From Nocardia caishijiensis NBRC 108228 (GTDB lineage: Bacteria; Actinomycetota; Actinomycetes; Mycobacteriales; Mycobacteriaceae), in contig NZ_BDBE01000012.1 in assembly GCF_001612825.1 (NCBI RefSeq), positions 172,040-236,039 of the forward strand: a stretch of DNA of 64,000 nt, read 5' to 3'. The notes beneath the pieces were generated by a model. That model was given only the letters and a program-made list of their open reading frames with translations. It was not told the origin of the DNA and did no database searches. A program made the position numbers and the translations under genes. Below are positions 1-10,300 of the stretch, piece by piece. The stretch's first letter is position 1; each line of letters starts with the position of its first letter.

Positions 1-262
1 CCGCAGCTCCCGCGGCCTCACCGACTCCATCGTCGACGGCGTCACCGGCCTGCTCGTCGACGACGCCCCCGCCCTGGCCCGAGCCGCCGCCGACCTCCTC
101 GCCGACCCGGAGACCCGGGCGGTGATGGGCGAGAAAGCCCGCGCCCGAGCCCACGAATTCTCCTGGGAACAAACAGGTTCCGGCGTCTACGAAGTCCTCG
201 CCGCCGCCGCCCGGGGAACCTACACCACCGGCCTCGTAGCCCCCTCAGCCGTCAATCGCTGA
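1..262 (+). CDS. Glycosyltransferase family 4, C-terminal end (5' end outside window)
   Basis: An open frame enters from the left edge (codons begin at base 2) and stops with TGA at 260-262. About 86 residues are visible. The segment TDSIVDGVTGLLVDD, followed by a helix LLADPETRAVMGEKARARA and then the F-S-W motif, is the usual end of GT4 (GT-B fold) glycosyltransferases. In these the VDGVTGLLV stretch follows the nucleotide-sugar-binding Glu motif, which lies outside the window. It is probably cytoplasmic or membrane-associated and acts in envelope glycan or glycolipid synthesis. It sits where M. tuberculosis has Rv0225, next to homologues of Rv0226c, Rv0227c and Rv0228. Donor and acceptor cannot be read from this fragment. 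Confidence 0.85.
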   Translation, partial: RSSRGLTDSIVDGVTGLLVDDAPALARAAADLLADPETRAVMGEKARARAHEFSWEQTGSGVYEVLAAAARGTYTTGLVAPSAVNR

Positions 263-312
263 ACCATCGTCGACCTGAAGATCGGGTTGTCGCACCTTCG
301 ACAGGCCGATGC

Positions 313-1206
313 TCAGTCGCTGAACACGTCGTCCACGGTCTGGGCGCTGATCGCCCGATCGAGCCATTCGCCGAGTTGGGCGCGGTCGTGACACGCCACG
401 ATCTTGTCTTCGGCAGCCGACGACACCTTGATTCCACGTCGGCGCAGAATCCGGAGAACACTCTCCGAGACGCCTTTTTCGAGCCCTTCTTCGCGCCCTT
501 CGGCACGGGCTTCTTCACGCATCCGCTGCGATGTCTCGGAGCGGAAGAACGACAGGTCTACCGACATCAACTTCCTCCAGATTCGGGCGCCTCGCGTTCG
601 ACCGAGGCCCAGTTCGACAAGTTCGGCATAGATCTGCGCATCGTCTCGGTCACCCGCGAGCCGCAGGGCAGCGGCAAGCGCTTCCAGTATCGCACCGATC
701 TCAGGCCTTGTGGCGTGCGTAATCGCTGATAGGGCTGCCAACGGCAGGTCTGCGGCGGCGGCTTCGGCCGTCGTGACGGCCGGGACGTTGTGGGGGCCGA
801 GCACGAGTGGTCGCAGCACCATGCACGGCCAAGTCGCATGGCCGAGGTTGTGAGGTCCCTGCGCCCAACGGGCAATGGCCTCGCTGCGGCACACGACAAC
901 GAGAACGGCGGGAATCTGATACTTCGCTTCGAGGTAGGCCAGGTAGTAGGTCCAGGCGCGAGGGCGGCTCAGCTCCTTCTTGCTCTGTGCCTCGACAACC
1001 AGCAAGAAGCTGGACTCTGCCGTGACGATCCGCAGAATCGTGTCCGCCCGGCGTTCGATGGGCTCTATCTCGGTGAGGTCGACCGAGATGTGTTCGACCT
1101 CGATCGGGTCGGGGAAGGGAAGGTCGAGTGCGTGGAAGACGCGGGCGAAGGTGCGCGCGTCGTGCCGGAAGATCCGGTGCATAGCCTCGTGCTGTGCGGT
1201 GACCAT
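313..1206 (-). CDS. Rpn-like PD-(D/E)XK nuclease-family protein
   Basis: This 297-residue protein has the layout of the Rpn/transposase-like nuclease families. An N-terminal H-R-I-F-R-H-D segment is followed by an Asp in RRADTILRI (about residues 53-61). Next come a hydrophobic strand and an acidic pair in SFLLVVEAQSKKE (about 66-78), matching the D...ExQ/K core of PD-(D/E)XK enzymes. The C-terminal third has the charged EGREEGLEKG coiled segment and a short helical tail typical of these proteins. Rpn nucleases cut DNA and promote recombination; activity here is inferred from the motif only. The gene is convergent with the glycosyltransferase and lies between it and an envelope membrane gene, with no related neighbours, so it looks inserted. 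Start ATG at 1206. Confidence 0.7.
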   Translation of the reverse strand: MVTAQHEAMHRIFRHDARTFARVFHALDLPFPDPIEVEHISVDLTEIEPIERRADTILRIVTAESSFLLVVEAQSKKELSRPRAWTYYLAYLEAKYQIPAVLVVVCRSEAIARWAQGPHNLGHATWPCMVLRPLVLGPHNVPAVTTAEAAAADLPLAALSAITHATRPEIGAILEALAAALRLAGDRDDAQIYAELVELGLGRTRGARIWRKLMSVDLSFFRSETSQRMREEARAEGREEGLEKGVSESVLRILRRRGIKVSSAAEDKIVACHDRAQLGEWLDRAISAQTVDDVFSD

Positions 1207-1295
1207 AGCGAGCGAACATAGATTCGTTGCTGGGCTGCACGGGTATTGATGCGGTGTGTCGGGCGGCGCGCGGCGCCTCGCCGGATGACACTCCG

Positions 1296-3350
1296 TCAGT
1301 GGGGGTTTCGGCGGAAGGCGGCGGTCAGGAGGGCGACGGCGAGGAGGGTGGCCCAGAGGAGGTGGGCGGCGGTGGAGAGGTGGCGTTGGGTGGGGGTTGC
1401 GGTGTCGGTGGGGGTGGGGTCGGGGACTCGGTAGAGGGCTAGGTCGGTGTCTTCGTAGGTGAGTTGGGTTGTGGCCAGGGTGTTCTGGGAGGCGCCGAGG
1501 GGGCCGGGGGTGGTGCGTTCCACGAGGATCCAGCCGACGCCGAGGGCGGCCAGGTCGGTGGCGGGGGCTCCTTCGAGCAGGGCGGTTTCCACCGTGCGGG
1601 CGCGATTCCCCTCGCCTGCTACGGCGTAGCCGCGGACGCGGAGTTCGCCGGTCTGGAGGACGTCGGCGGGGAGGATGCGGGGTGCTGGGTCGAGGACGGG
1701 AGGTGTTCCGCTGTAGGGGAATCGGCGGAACATGCCTGCGGGCAGGACTGCCACGTCGCCGGGACCGTCGACGTGTGCGACGACCTCTGCCCAGCCGGCG
1801 GGGTAGTGGACGGGACGCATCTCGTCGCCGACGCCCCAGGCGAGATCGGGCAGCGGGAGAACGAGCAGGCCGATGAAAAGTGTTGCGACAGCCGCTGTTC
1901 CAGCATCAGAACGACGAGGGCATCCGGTGTCCGACACCCGAGGTGTGGTTGCGGCGGGTTCCCCGGTCGGGTCCAGCTCGGAACTGGGTGATCCGTTCGC
2001 GATCGGAGTGGCCAGGTCGGGGCTCGCGGATTCGTCGGGACTCGACCGCGCGAACCGCCGCACGACAGCGAGCACGGTCGTGCAGGCAGCCGCCGCGCAC
2101 AGCACATACGCGGGCATCGCGAGCGCCACGTATTTCTGACTGTCACGCAACAACCCCGCCCCGGGCACGTGCCCGACCGACCATTCCCCGACCGCGATCC
2201 CTGCGCTGGTCGCGCCGAGCGCGGGCACGACCACGGCCACCGCCGCGACAACCAGCAGCGACCGGCACCCGCGTCCGCGCCGCCACACGGCGGGCACCCC
2301 GAGCGCGACGATCCCGAGCAGCAACATCGTGCCGACGAAGGCCACCGGTGTCGTCCGACTTCCCGGCACTGCCTCGCCGTTCCAGATCCCGCCGAGCCCG
2401 GCCAGACTGCCCAGCGTTCCCAACCATGGTTCCGCCCGCGCCGCGAACGCCGAAACTCCGGCCGGATCCGACGGCTCGGCCCCCGACCCCAACGCCGTGG
2501 CCGTCAACCACGGCGCGCAAGTCGCCACCCACAGTGCCACGGCGGGCACCCAATTCCGCCGCCCGACCAGCGCCAACCCGATCACTGCCGCCAACAACGA
2601 CCCGGTCGGCGTCAATCCGGCCGCCGCGAACGCCGCGACCAGCGCAGCCCACGAGCCCACGCCGACCCGCTGGTCCTGAACACCGCTGCGTGCGCTGACA
2701 GTCGACCCGCTCGCACATTCCGAGTCGGCCCTGCTGCTGAGGCGTCTCGGGGTCGAGCTGACGAGGCCGGTATCGGATTCACGGATCTCCGCCGACCGCG
2801 AGCGGTCGGCGCCGGTCGGGGCCGTCGAATCCCGCCCGGTACTCGCGGCGAAGCTTCCCCCGGTGCGGCTGTGGTCGTAGCGGCGGACGCCGGTCGACGC
2901 GTCGCGAAGGCGGGCCGCCGCCAACGCCGCCCATGGCAGCGCCGCATATCCCGCGAGCAGACTCCAATGCCCTTGGAGCAGTCGCTCGGCGACGAAGGGG
3001 TTCCAGAGGGCGAGGGTGGCGGCGACGAGTTGGGGGCCGGTGGTCGCGCCGAGGAACTGACGGGCGAGGGCCGCGGCGCCGTACCCGGCGGCCCACAGGG
3101 AGACGATCAGGATCGCCTTGACGAGGATGCCGCCGTCGACGACGGGGGAGAGCACGGCGAGCAGCGCGTCCTGGGGCACCGCGCGGGGTGCCGCCGCGCC
3201 GAGACCGAGCGCCGAGTCCGTCAGATAGGAGCGCGGGGTACTCACCGCGTCGCGCAACAGCAGATACCCGGAGCCTGCCAGCGGGCCGACGATCACCGCC
3301 GTGAGGAGCGCGCAGTACGCGGCAACCCACAGCCTCGCGCTACCTGTCAC
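1296..3350 (-). CDS. Large multi-pass membrane protein, GT-C-like, envelope biogenesis (Rv0226c-like)
   Basis: The predicted product is 684 residues from a GTG at 3350. An in-frame extension upstream to 3635 exists, but it runs into the divergent flippase gene and is Ser/Arg-rich and not membrane-like, so the GTG was preferred. The N-terminal half is a chain of hydrophobic segments with luminal/extracytoplasmic loops. The pattern (a YLTDSALGLG loop, then LWNPFVAERLLQGHWSLL and a PWA motif) resembles the GT-C membrane glycosyltransferases, including the AftD protein encoded further on. A Ser/Arg/Gly-rich loop of roughly 75 residues interrupts the membrane segments. The C-terminal part is an extracytoplasmic domain ending in one last membrane helix and a basic tail. 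The product has no proven function. By position it matches M. tuberculosis Rv0226c, and I infer a role in polyprenyl-linked glycan assembly. Confidence 0.7.
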   Translation of the reverse strand: MTGSARLWVAAYCALLTAVIVGPLAGSGYLLLRDAVSTPRSYLTDSALGLGAAAPRAVPQDALLAVLSPVVDGGILVKAILIVSLWAAGYGAAALARQFLGATTGPQLVAATLALWNPFVAERLLQGHWSLLAGYAALPWAALAAARLRDASTGVRRYDHSRTGGSFAASTGRDSTAPTGADRSRSAEIRESDTGLVSSTPRRLSSRADSECASGSTVSARSGVQDQRVGVGSWAALVAAFAAAGLTPTGSLLAAVIGLALVGRRNWVPAVALWVATCAPWLTATALGSGAEPSDPAGVSAFAARAEPWLGTLGSLAGLGGIWNGEAVPGSRTTPVAFVGTMLLLGIVALGVPAVWRRGRGCRSLLVVAAVAVVVPALGATSAGIAVGEWSVGHVPGAGLLRDSQKYVALAMPAYVLCAAAACTTVLAVVRRFARSSPDESASPDLATPIANGSPSSELDPTGEPAATTPRVSDTGCPRRSDAGTAAVATLFIGLLVLPLPDLAWGVGDEMRPVHYPAGWAEVVAHVDGPGDVAVLPAGMFRRFPYSGTPPVLDPAPRILPADVLQTGELRVRGYAVAGEGNRARTVETALLEGAPATDLAALGVGWILVERTTPGPLGASQNTLATTQLTYEDTDLALYRVPDPTPTDTATPTQRHLSTAAHLLWATLLAVALLTAAFRRNPH

Positions 3351-3549
3351 ATCAGAGCACCCTAGATGCTGGGGCGAGCGCAGCGGGGCCCGCCCTGATC
3401 CGGAGGGCGCGACGAAGGAGTGCCAGGAGGGTGGAAGATCAGGGGCCCGAAACGCCCTACCCGAGTGCGCTGGCGCTCCAGAGGCGAAGCTCAGGGTGAG
3501 TCCGCTCGGACTCACATTTCGGGGTATCGCGCACCGAAGGGTCGATGAG
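3351..3549. promoter_or_regulatory. Divergent promoter region with a perfect inverted repeat at 3496-3515
   Basis: This 199-bp gap separates the divergent starts of the GT-C-like gene and the flippase. It contains a perfect inverted repeat at 3496-3515 (arms GTGAGTCC and GGACTCAC, 4-base spacer). This lies 35 bp upstream of the flippase GTG and could be an operator or a hairpin. The remainder is GC-rich with no recognisable promoter boxes. Confidence 0.4.
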
Positions 3550-4806
3550 GTGCGACGATGGGGCGTGTCTTCGGTCCGTCGCCCCCCTGTTGTTGCCGAT
3601 CTGACGTGGGTCACGGCTGGCGCGATGACCGCCAATGTCGCCGGTTACCTGCTGCAGATGTTGGCCGGGCGCTGGCTGGGTGTGGCCGGGTTCAGCGAGT
3701 TCGCGAGTCTGCTCGCGGTCCAGCTGCTGTGCGCGGTGCCCGCCTTGGCGATGCAGAACGTGGTGGCGCGCGAAGTGGTGCGCGGCGCCGGTCTGCGTGC
3801 GGTGCGGGCGATGCAGTGGCGGTGTGCGGCGCTGGTCGCGGCGGTCGCGGTGGTGCTGATCCCGGTCGTCGCGACGGTGCTGCACGTCAGTGTGCTGGCC
3901 GCGGCCGCTGCCCTCGGCGCCGCTCCCGCTCTGGTGGTCCTGTCGGGTGAACAGGGAATCCTCCAGGGCGCCAATCAGTTCCGTGCCCTGGCGACGGTGC
4001 TCGCGCTGGCAGGCACCGCTCGCGTGGCACCCGCGCTGATCGCGCTCGCCTTCGGCGGCGGCTCCGCGGGTGCCCTGCTCGCCGCGGCAGGCGGACTCGT
4101 CGCCGCCGCTTTCGTCGCGGGCCGCATCGTCCGATCGGCGACCGCGAGCGATTCAGCAGACATGTTGCTCGATGGGCGGGCCGCGACCGTCGAACCGCGC
4201 GAGCAGACGATCGGTGTCCTCCCGGTCTTGCGTGCCGTCCAGGTGCAGGCCGCGCTGATGGCCCTGTCCTCGACCGACCTGATCGTCGTGCGCATCGTCC
4301 TCGACGACGCCGACGCCAGCCGCTACTCCCTCGGCACCATCGCCACCAAGATCGCCTTCTGGCTCCCGCAGGCGGTTGGCGTGGTGCTGTACCCACGCAT
4401 GGCCCAGCCGACGCATTCGGCCCGCGCCATCCGCGACGCCCTGTCGGTGCTGTCGCTGATCGGCATCGTCGCGGTCATCGGCGCCGCCTTGGCCGCCCCG
4501 CTCGCGCCCCTGTTCGCGGGTCAGGACTACGCACCTATCCAGGGCATGCTGTGGATTTTCGCGCTGCACGGCGCCATGCTCGCCGTCCTCCAGGGCGCGC
4601 TGCTGTCGGCCATCGCGGTGGAACGCACCGGTCTGGCGATGGTCACCTGGGTGGGGTTGGCCGTCGAGGTCGCCCTGATGCTCGCCTTCGCCGACAGCAT
4701 CGGTTCGCTCATCGGCATCGCCGTCTGCGTCGCCGCCGTCACCACGACGATCGTCGCCCTCGTCGTGCTGCGCACCGCCCGAAACGACGACGGCCCCGGT
4801 CGATGA
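3550..4806 (+). CDS. Polysaccharide/lipid-linked glycan flippase-like membrane protein (MOP superfamily)
   Basis: About 418 residues, with repeated hydrophobic helices over the whole length (roughly 12). The first is WVTAGAMTANVAGYLLQ, followed by RWLGVAGFSEFASLLAVQ, the arrangement seen at the start of Wzx/oligosaccharide flippases. Further family-like segments are SSTDLIVVRIVLDDADASRY and the C-terminal LFAGQDYAPIQGMLWIFA. The role would be moving a lipid-linked glycan across the membrane. GTG at 3550 was chosen because GAAGGG lies 8 bases upstream; GTG 3565 is an alternative, and longer starts would run into the divergent gene. Its partner is the GT-C-like protein on the other strand, which fits a flip-then-transfer pathway. 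The 3' end forms a bidirectional terminator with the DUF3068 gene. Confidence 0.75.
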   Translation: MRRWGVSSVRRPPVVADLTWVTAGAMTANVAGYLLQMLAGRWLGVAGFSEFASLLAVQLLCAVPALAMQNVVAREVVRGAGLRAVRAMQWRCAALVAAVAVVLIPVVATVLHVSVLAAAAALGAAPALVVLSGEQGILQGANQFRALATVLALAGTARVAPALIALAFGGGSAGALLAAAGGLVAAAFVAGRIVRSATASDSADMLLDGRAATVEPREQTIGVLPVLRAVQVQAALMALSSTDLIVVRIVLDDADASRYSLGTIATKIAFWLPQAVGVVLYPRMAQPTHSARAIRDALSVLSLIGIVAVIGAALAAPLAPLFAGQDYAPIQGMLWIFALHGAMLAVLQGALLSAIAVERTGLAMVTWVGLAVEVALMLAFADSIGSLIGIAVCVAAVTTTIVALVVLRTARNDDGPGR

Positions 4807-4816
4807 CCGGGGCCGT
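4790..4816. terminator. Bidirectional terminator between flippase and DUF3068 genes
   Basis: A perfect 12-bp stem (4790-4801 with 4805-4816, 3-base loop) overlaps the flippase stop codon and lies just before the end of the convergent DUF3068 gene. It could serve both transcripts. Confidence 0.7.
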
Positions 4817-4831
4817 GCGGAGATGTCGCGC

Positions 4832-6022
4832 TCAGGGGCGTTTGTTGGTGTCGATCTGTTCGGTCGGCGAATCGTAGTCACCGCGCGGGAACTGGGTGGT
4901 CGGCGTTTCGTCGCCGTCCCAGCGGGTGGCGCCGGAGTCCGCGGCGGTCGGTGCGGGCGTCGGCCGGGTGCCACGCGGCGAGGCGTGGGCCGGGGCGCTA
5001 CCACCGCGCAGACCGAGGAACAGGCCTGCCAGCAGCGCGATCACGCCGAGAACACCGAGCACGATCGGCACGATGCGCCCGAACAGCGACAGCTTGTCGG
5101 TGTTCTCCTTGGCGATGGCCAGCTGCGACTCCACGGTCGACTCGTCGAAGACGATGTGCGACTTGAGCGCGGTCACCTCGGGCTTGTCGGCCGTGCGCGC
5201 GTAGAACAGGTGGATCGACTCACCACCCTTGACGACGGTGCCGGTCTGCGGCTCGACCCACAGGTCACGCACGTTGGTGTAGTAACGGGTCATGGTGACC
5301 GGCGCGTCGGCGGGCACATCGGTGACGCCCCACTTGGCGGCGGGCAGGGTGAGCCGGTTGGTCGGCGACTGCACGACGTCCCAGGTGCTGGTGACGGGCG
5401 CGATCATCTGGAACCGGTACACCTTGGTGCTGTTGATCTCGGTCTCTTCGATGAAGTTGGCGTCGAAGGACTTTCGCACGTTGATGTCGAAGTACGGGTA
5501 CGTCTTCTTCTCGGTGCCGATCGGGAAGCGGTAGCCGATGCCGGTGTGCTGCACCGGTTCCATCACGCTGCCGTCCTTGTTGACGGTGACGGCGATGGAC
5601 CCGTTGGGCTCCTCGTCGACCGGCATGCCGGTGGTGCGCGAGATGGTGACGCGGTCGATGGCCGCGGTGAGCAGGCCCGTGTCACCCTGCACATCGGTGC
5701 GGCGCAGGGTCTGACCGGCCTGCAGCGTCATCTTGTCGGCGTCGGAGGGCTCCTCGACGGTGACGAAGCGCTGCGAGATCAGCGGCACGTTCTTGTTGAC
5801 GACGGCCGGGCCGTCACCGGAGGTCAGCGACTTGGAGTCGAGGACGAGACTGTCCTCGCCGGGCTGGTTCTCCGCGATGGTCGTGATCTCGAGGTCGAGC
5901 GGAGTCTTGGCCACCTTGCTCACGGTGTAGGTGGGGATCATCAGCGCGGCAACAAGCAATGCCGCGCCCAGACCCACGAGCACGCAGGCGACCGTCCTTC
6001 TGGTACCGGCACTCAGTGCCAT
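4832..6022 (-). CDS. DUF3068 (PorA-like) membrane protein, Rv0227c-like
   Basis: This 396-residue protein has the DUF3068 architecture. A short N-terminus is followed by a membrane helix (about residues 10-31), a large extracytoplasmic domain of about 290 residues, a second helix (about 327-351) and a Pro/Thr-rich cytoplasmic tail. Typical segments are YTVSKVAKTPLDLE after the first helix and the repeated aromatic/Tyr pattern GIGYRFPIGTEKKTYPYFD. DUF3068 proteins are restricted to mycolic-acid actinobacteria and are linked to envelope biogenesis; biochemical function is not settled. The gene lies between the flippase and an acyltransferase, as in the mycobacterial Rv0226c-Rv0228 segment. Start ATG at 6022 leaves a 109-bp divergent promoter shared with the acyltransferase. 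Confidence 0.88.
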   Translation of the reverse strand: MALSAGTRRTVACVLVGLGAALLVAALMIPTYTVSKVAKTPLDLEITTIAENQPGEDSLVLDSKSLTSGDGPAVVNKNVPLISQRFVTVEEPSDADKMTLQAGQTLRRTDVQGDTGLLTAAIDRVTISRTTGMPVDEEPNGSIAVTVNKDGSVMEPVQHTGIGYRFPIGTEKKTYPYFDINVRKSFDANFIEETEINSTKVYRFQMIAPVTSTWDVVQSPTNRLTLPAAKWGVTDVPADAPVTMTRYYTNVRDLWVEPQTGTVVKGGESIHLFYARTADKPEVTALKSHIVFDESTVESQLAIAKENTDKLSLFGRIVPIVLGVLGVIALLAGLFLGLRGGSAPAHASPRGTRPTPAPTAADSGATRWDGDETPTTQFPRGDYDSPTEQIDTNKRP

Positions 6023-6131
6023 GCAAACTCTCCTCGTCGTTCGAACACGGATTGAGCCGACACTAACAGCCCACGACGACGGAAGGCGGCGCTGTGCCCG
6101 CTAAATCGCCGACACGGCAGACTGGACCCCG

Positions 6132-7358
6132 ATGACGAGCACCCACACCCCGGTTCCGCCGCCGCGCGGCTTCATCCCCGCCCTGGAGGGAATGCGTGGG
6201 ATGGCGGCCCTCGGCGTGCTCGTCACCCACGTGGCTTTCCAGACCGCGGCCTCAGCGACACCGGTGATCGGGCCGATGTTGGAGCGCTTCGACATGGCGG
6301 TGGCGGTGTTCTTCGCCCTGTCGGGTTTCCTGCTGTGGCGCCCGCACGCGGCGGCGGCGCACGGGGTGGGCGCGGCACCGTCGACCGGGCGCTATCTGCT
6401 GCACCGTTTCGCCAGGATCATGCCCGCGTACTGGGCCGTGGTGGTGTTCGTGCTGGTACTGCTGCCCGGCGCCGCGCAGACGGCGAACCTGCGGGTGTGG
6501 GTGTCGAATCTGTTCCTGCTGCAGGTGTTCGTCCCCTTGACACTCACCGAGGGGCTCACCCAGATGTGGAGCCTGTCGGTGGAGGTGGCGTTCTACCTGG
6601 TGCTTCCGCTGCTGGCGTTGCTGTTCGTGCGACTGCGCGGGTCGGCGGCTCGGTGGCGGATCCCGGTGTTGTGCGCGCTGGCCGCGGTGAGTCTGACGTG
6701 GAATCTGTGGCCGGTGCCGACTCCCGACGCCATCCACGCTGACAACTGGCTGCCCGCCTACATCCCGTGGTTCGCGGCGGGCATGTTGCTCGCCGAACTG
6801 ATCTACCGCCTGCGCGACGACGCCCGTTGGCCGAGGCTGCTGGCGAACCAGCCGCTGATGTGGGGCATCGCGCTGGTCGCGTTCCTGATCTCGGCGACGG
6901 AGTACGGCGGCCCGGCCGGTCTCGAACGTGCCGAACCGTGGCAGTACGCGGTGAAGATGCTGCTCGGGGCGATCATCGGCTTCGGCCTGCTGGCGCCGTT
7001 GGTGCTGCGCCCGGCCGACGCCCCACCGCATCGATGGCTGGAGTCGCGCACGGCGGCGGTGCTCGGCCGCTGGTCCTACGGGGTGTTCCTGTGGCACCTG
7101 GTCGTGCTCTCGATGGTGTTCCCGGTGTTCAGTCTGTTGCCGTTCAGCGGCAGCTTCCTGTACGTCCTCGTGCTCACCACCGCGCTGACCCTGCCGCTGG
7201 CCGCCGCGAGCTACGCGCTGATCGAGGAACCCGCGCGCCGACTGGCCCGGCGCTGGGACGAGCGCGCCGCTCAGCGTCGGCGGGGAAGTGCGGCGACTCC
7301 CACCGCGACGACAGCGATGACCGCGGGTGCCTGCGCCCAGATCGAGCCGCCCATATAG
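6132..7358 (+). CDS. Membrane acyltransferase, acyltransferase-3 (OafA/YrhL) family, Rv0228-like
   Basis: A 408-residue integral membrane protein of the acyltransferase-3 family. The N-terminus has the family signature FIPALEGMRGMAALGVLVTH with the catalytic-type His, followed by VFFALSGFLLWRP and RYLLHRFARIMPAYW (the conserved R-x-x-R-I-x-P-x-Y motif). About ten membrane helices follow, and MWSLSVEVAFYLVLP is the usual mid-protein motif. Such enzymes transfer acyl groups to extracytoplasmic sugars, for example in phosphoinositol mannosides, arabinogalactan or peptidoglycan; the substrate is not known here. The last 29 codons overlap the end of convergent aftD by 88 bp. This overlap is real coding on the aftD side, so the acyltransferase tail (Thr/Ala-rich) is likely poorly conserved. 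Confidence 0.88.
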   Translation: MTSTHTPVPPPRGFIPALEGMRGMAALGVLVTHVAFQTAASATPVIGPMLERFDMAVAVFFALSGFLLWRPHAAAAHGVGAAPSTGRYLLHRFARIMPAYWAVVVFVLVLLPGAAQTANLRVWVSNLFLLQVFVPLTLTEGLTQMWSLSVEVAFYLVLPLLALLFVRLRGSAARWRIPVLCALAAVSLTWNLWPVPTPDAIHADNWLPAYIPWFAAGMLLAELIYRLRDDARWPRLLANQPLMWGIALVAFLISATEYGGPAGLERAEPWQYAVKMLLGAIIGFGLLAPLVLRPADAPPHRWLESRTAAVLGRWSYGVFLWHLVVLSMVFPVFSLLPFSGSFLYVLVLTTALTLPLAAASYALIEEPARRLARRWDERAAQRRRGSAATPTATTAMTAGACAQIEPPI

Positions 7359-10300
7359 GTGGTACCCGACCGCCATGTGCCGGTCGACAACGCCGCCACC
7401 GAGACCAGCGTCCCGACACCGGCGACCCAGGGCAGTACCCGACTCGTCACAGCGGACCGGAAGTGACCGCACGCCATCGCGACAACGGTGCACGCCACCC
7501 CGAACGGTCCGGACACCACCGCCACCGCGGCGGTGAGTCCGAGCGCGGCAACTGGGCGGGTACCCCATGTGGTCGGTGCTGGGCCGAGGTCGGGAAGCGG
7601 TCGCCGACGCGGAATGGCAAGCAGCACAAGTGGAATCAGTAGCAGCAGGCCACCGAAGATCGCCAGCCGGTACCACCGGTCGTCCGGGAACGACACGGTG
7701 ATCTCCCCGCTCGTCCCCGCCGGAACAAGCCAAGCCTGCTGCCAGCCGTCGACCACGACGGGCTTCAACAGCTGCCCGTCGGCGGTGTGCGCTTCCCAGC
7801 CGACGTTGGTGCTCAACGGCAGTACCAGCAGTCGTGCCTTCGTCGGATCGGCTGCTGGGGCAGAGGGGCCTTCGTGGGTCGTACCGTGAGCGGGGGCGGA
7901 ACTCCGAGCGGCCGCGAGATCGGTGCGCGGCAGCCGAATTCGGTCGACCGTGAACAGTTCCGTCGGCACTACGGCGAGGTCGGGCTTACCGGGCAGCAAC
8001 TCGATATCGGCCGCGTCCGATTCGCAGGGGCGGGCGGAAACCGGTGCACCCGAACGGAGTTCGTCGGCGGTCGCGGTGACGGTTGTGTGCACCGCGCGCC
8101 CGCCGATGGCGATCACCGGCCCGGCCTCACAGCCGATGGTGACGAGTCGGTCGCCGGGGGCGTGCGCCGGGTATTCGGGACCCAACACCTCCACCTCGGC
8201 GAGCCCGGCGGGTTGGGTGAGGACGAACCCGAGCGCGGTGCGGTCGAGCACTTCGTTCCAGCCCTGGATGCTGATCTCGACGCGATCGGTGACGGTGGGG
8301 TGCAGCGAGATTCGCGCGGGCTCGCCGTGGTCGCGCTCCGGCAGTTCACGCAGCTGCGGCCCGTTGCCGAGGTTCACCAGCACGGAGGTGGCGGTGGCGG
8401 GCAGGCCGCCGAGCGCGGTGGTGACGTCGAGGCCGGTGACCAGCGCCGGTTCCGGAAGTTCCAGGACGAGTGTGGGTTTGGCGCCCGCGAGGCCACGGAC
8501 GGTGGCTTCCGGTGCGGTCCAGGTGGTTCGGGGGTCGCCGTCGGTCGCGGCGAAGGCGGCGCCACGCAGGTCGGCCACATCGGCCTTGCCGCGCGCGACC
8601 GGACGGGTGGGGTCGGTGAGTAAAGCTTCGAGCGCTGGTCCCGGCCGGGTGCGCACGGTCAGGTCGGTGCTCACCCGCATCGGCTCGGGGACCGACAATG
8701 TCCGGCCGAAGACACCTGGTTCCTCAGCGGGCAGACCGAGCCCCTTGCTGCAATGCACGCGCAGCGGCCCGTCGAAACACGCACTGCGGCCGGGAAATTC
8801 CTGACCGAGATCCCAGCCCGTCACCGTGGTTCCGGTCGGCACATCGGGCAGGACCACGCGGTGCCGGATGTCCACCCGCACCGGTGCGTCGCGTACCGAA
8901 TAGTCGTCGAGGGTGAGTTCGCTGATTCCGAATTGACCACCACGGGTGCCGGTTTCGGTGCGCGCGGCGGTGATCATCACCCACTCCGTCCGCCCGGCGG
9001 GCAGGGCGACGGTGACCGGTGCACCGGGTTCGGTGATCCGGGCCGACACGGTCCCGCGCGGCGTGCGCACCTCCACCCACTTCACGGGGTCGCCGAGCGC
9101 GGCGGCGGTGGTGGTGAACTGTAGTGAGCCGCTGGTGATCGGCTTGTCGAGGTCGAGCCGAAGCCACTGTCCCAGTGCGGATTCCGCGCCGTTGCTGATC
9201 CATGCGGTGCTCGGGTCGCCGTCCACGGCGGCGGCGGTGGAGCTGCCGGGCGCGGCGCCGCCGATCTGGGTGGCGTCGGCAGCCGAACTCGAGCTCGTCA
9301 CCTCGGCGCCCGACCACTGGCCGCGCACGAGTTCGGTTCCCTCGACCGGGTAGTCGGGAACGAGGTTGTGGGTTCGCCGAGCGTCGTCCGGTGCGCGCAC
9401 CGCCGAGTTGTGGTTGTCCACTCGGCCGAAGTCCGATTCCCGGTCCATGGGTGTATCGGTCAGCAGCACCGGCTCTGTCGGTAGTCCGGCCCTGGCGGCG
9501 TCGGCTTCGAGCAGGACCGGGCCGCTCGCGCCGTCGCGGCGAACCCGCTCGAGCACCTCGGGTCCGCCGCGCACGACCGGAACCGAGTCGAGTCCGACCG
9601 TGTACGCGCCCGGGATCGACTCCGGCGCACCGGTACCGCTGCGCACCGGTGTCGGTGTTCCCGGCGGGGTGGGGTCGACGCGATAGATCTCGATGGCCGG
9701 GTACGACGGCAGCAGATCGTTGTCGACCACAAGCCCGGCGTCGTCGGCGCGCGGCCCGATGGGCGCTCCGAATTCGGCGACCTTGCGCAGCCCAGGTGAC
9801 CCCTCGACAGCCTGGTGCGCCAGCATCGGCCGGGTGGAACGGGAGGTCTCCGGGTCCAGGTCGTTGCGCAGCACCAGGATTCCGATGCCCTGGTCGGCAA
9901 GGGTGGTGGCGAGTCCGGCCGAGGGCCGCCCGTCGGCGATGAGCCGCTGTACCGAATCCATGGCGCGGATGGTGCCGGGTGGGTTCAGCGGCACCGAATC
10001 GCGCACGGCCCAGGGCGTACTCGCCAGCGCTTGGAGTGGTTCGTCGCGGGTGAGTCCCCAGATCTGGCTGCCGAAAGGCGCGCCGGGGACGACGAGGGCA
10101 CGGGTGTCGGCGGCGTTGTCGGCCAGCCATCGCGCGGTGTCGGTCCAGTAGGCGGGCACCCGGTCGTAGGCGCCGCGCGGGGCGAGCCGACCGGTCCACG
10201 CCAGTGAGGTCGCCAGGGTGAGGGCGGCGAGCACGAGCGCCGCGACGGCCACGAGACGATCGCGCTCAGGATGGGCGAAAGCATTGCGCCACACCGGCAT

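Noticed and set aside
3351..3635. In-frame N-terminal extension of the GT-C-like gene
   Set aside because: It overlaps the divergent flippase start and is Ser/Arg-rich without membrane pattern.
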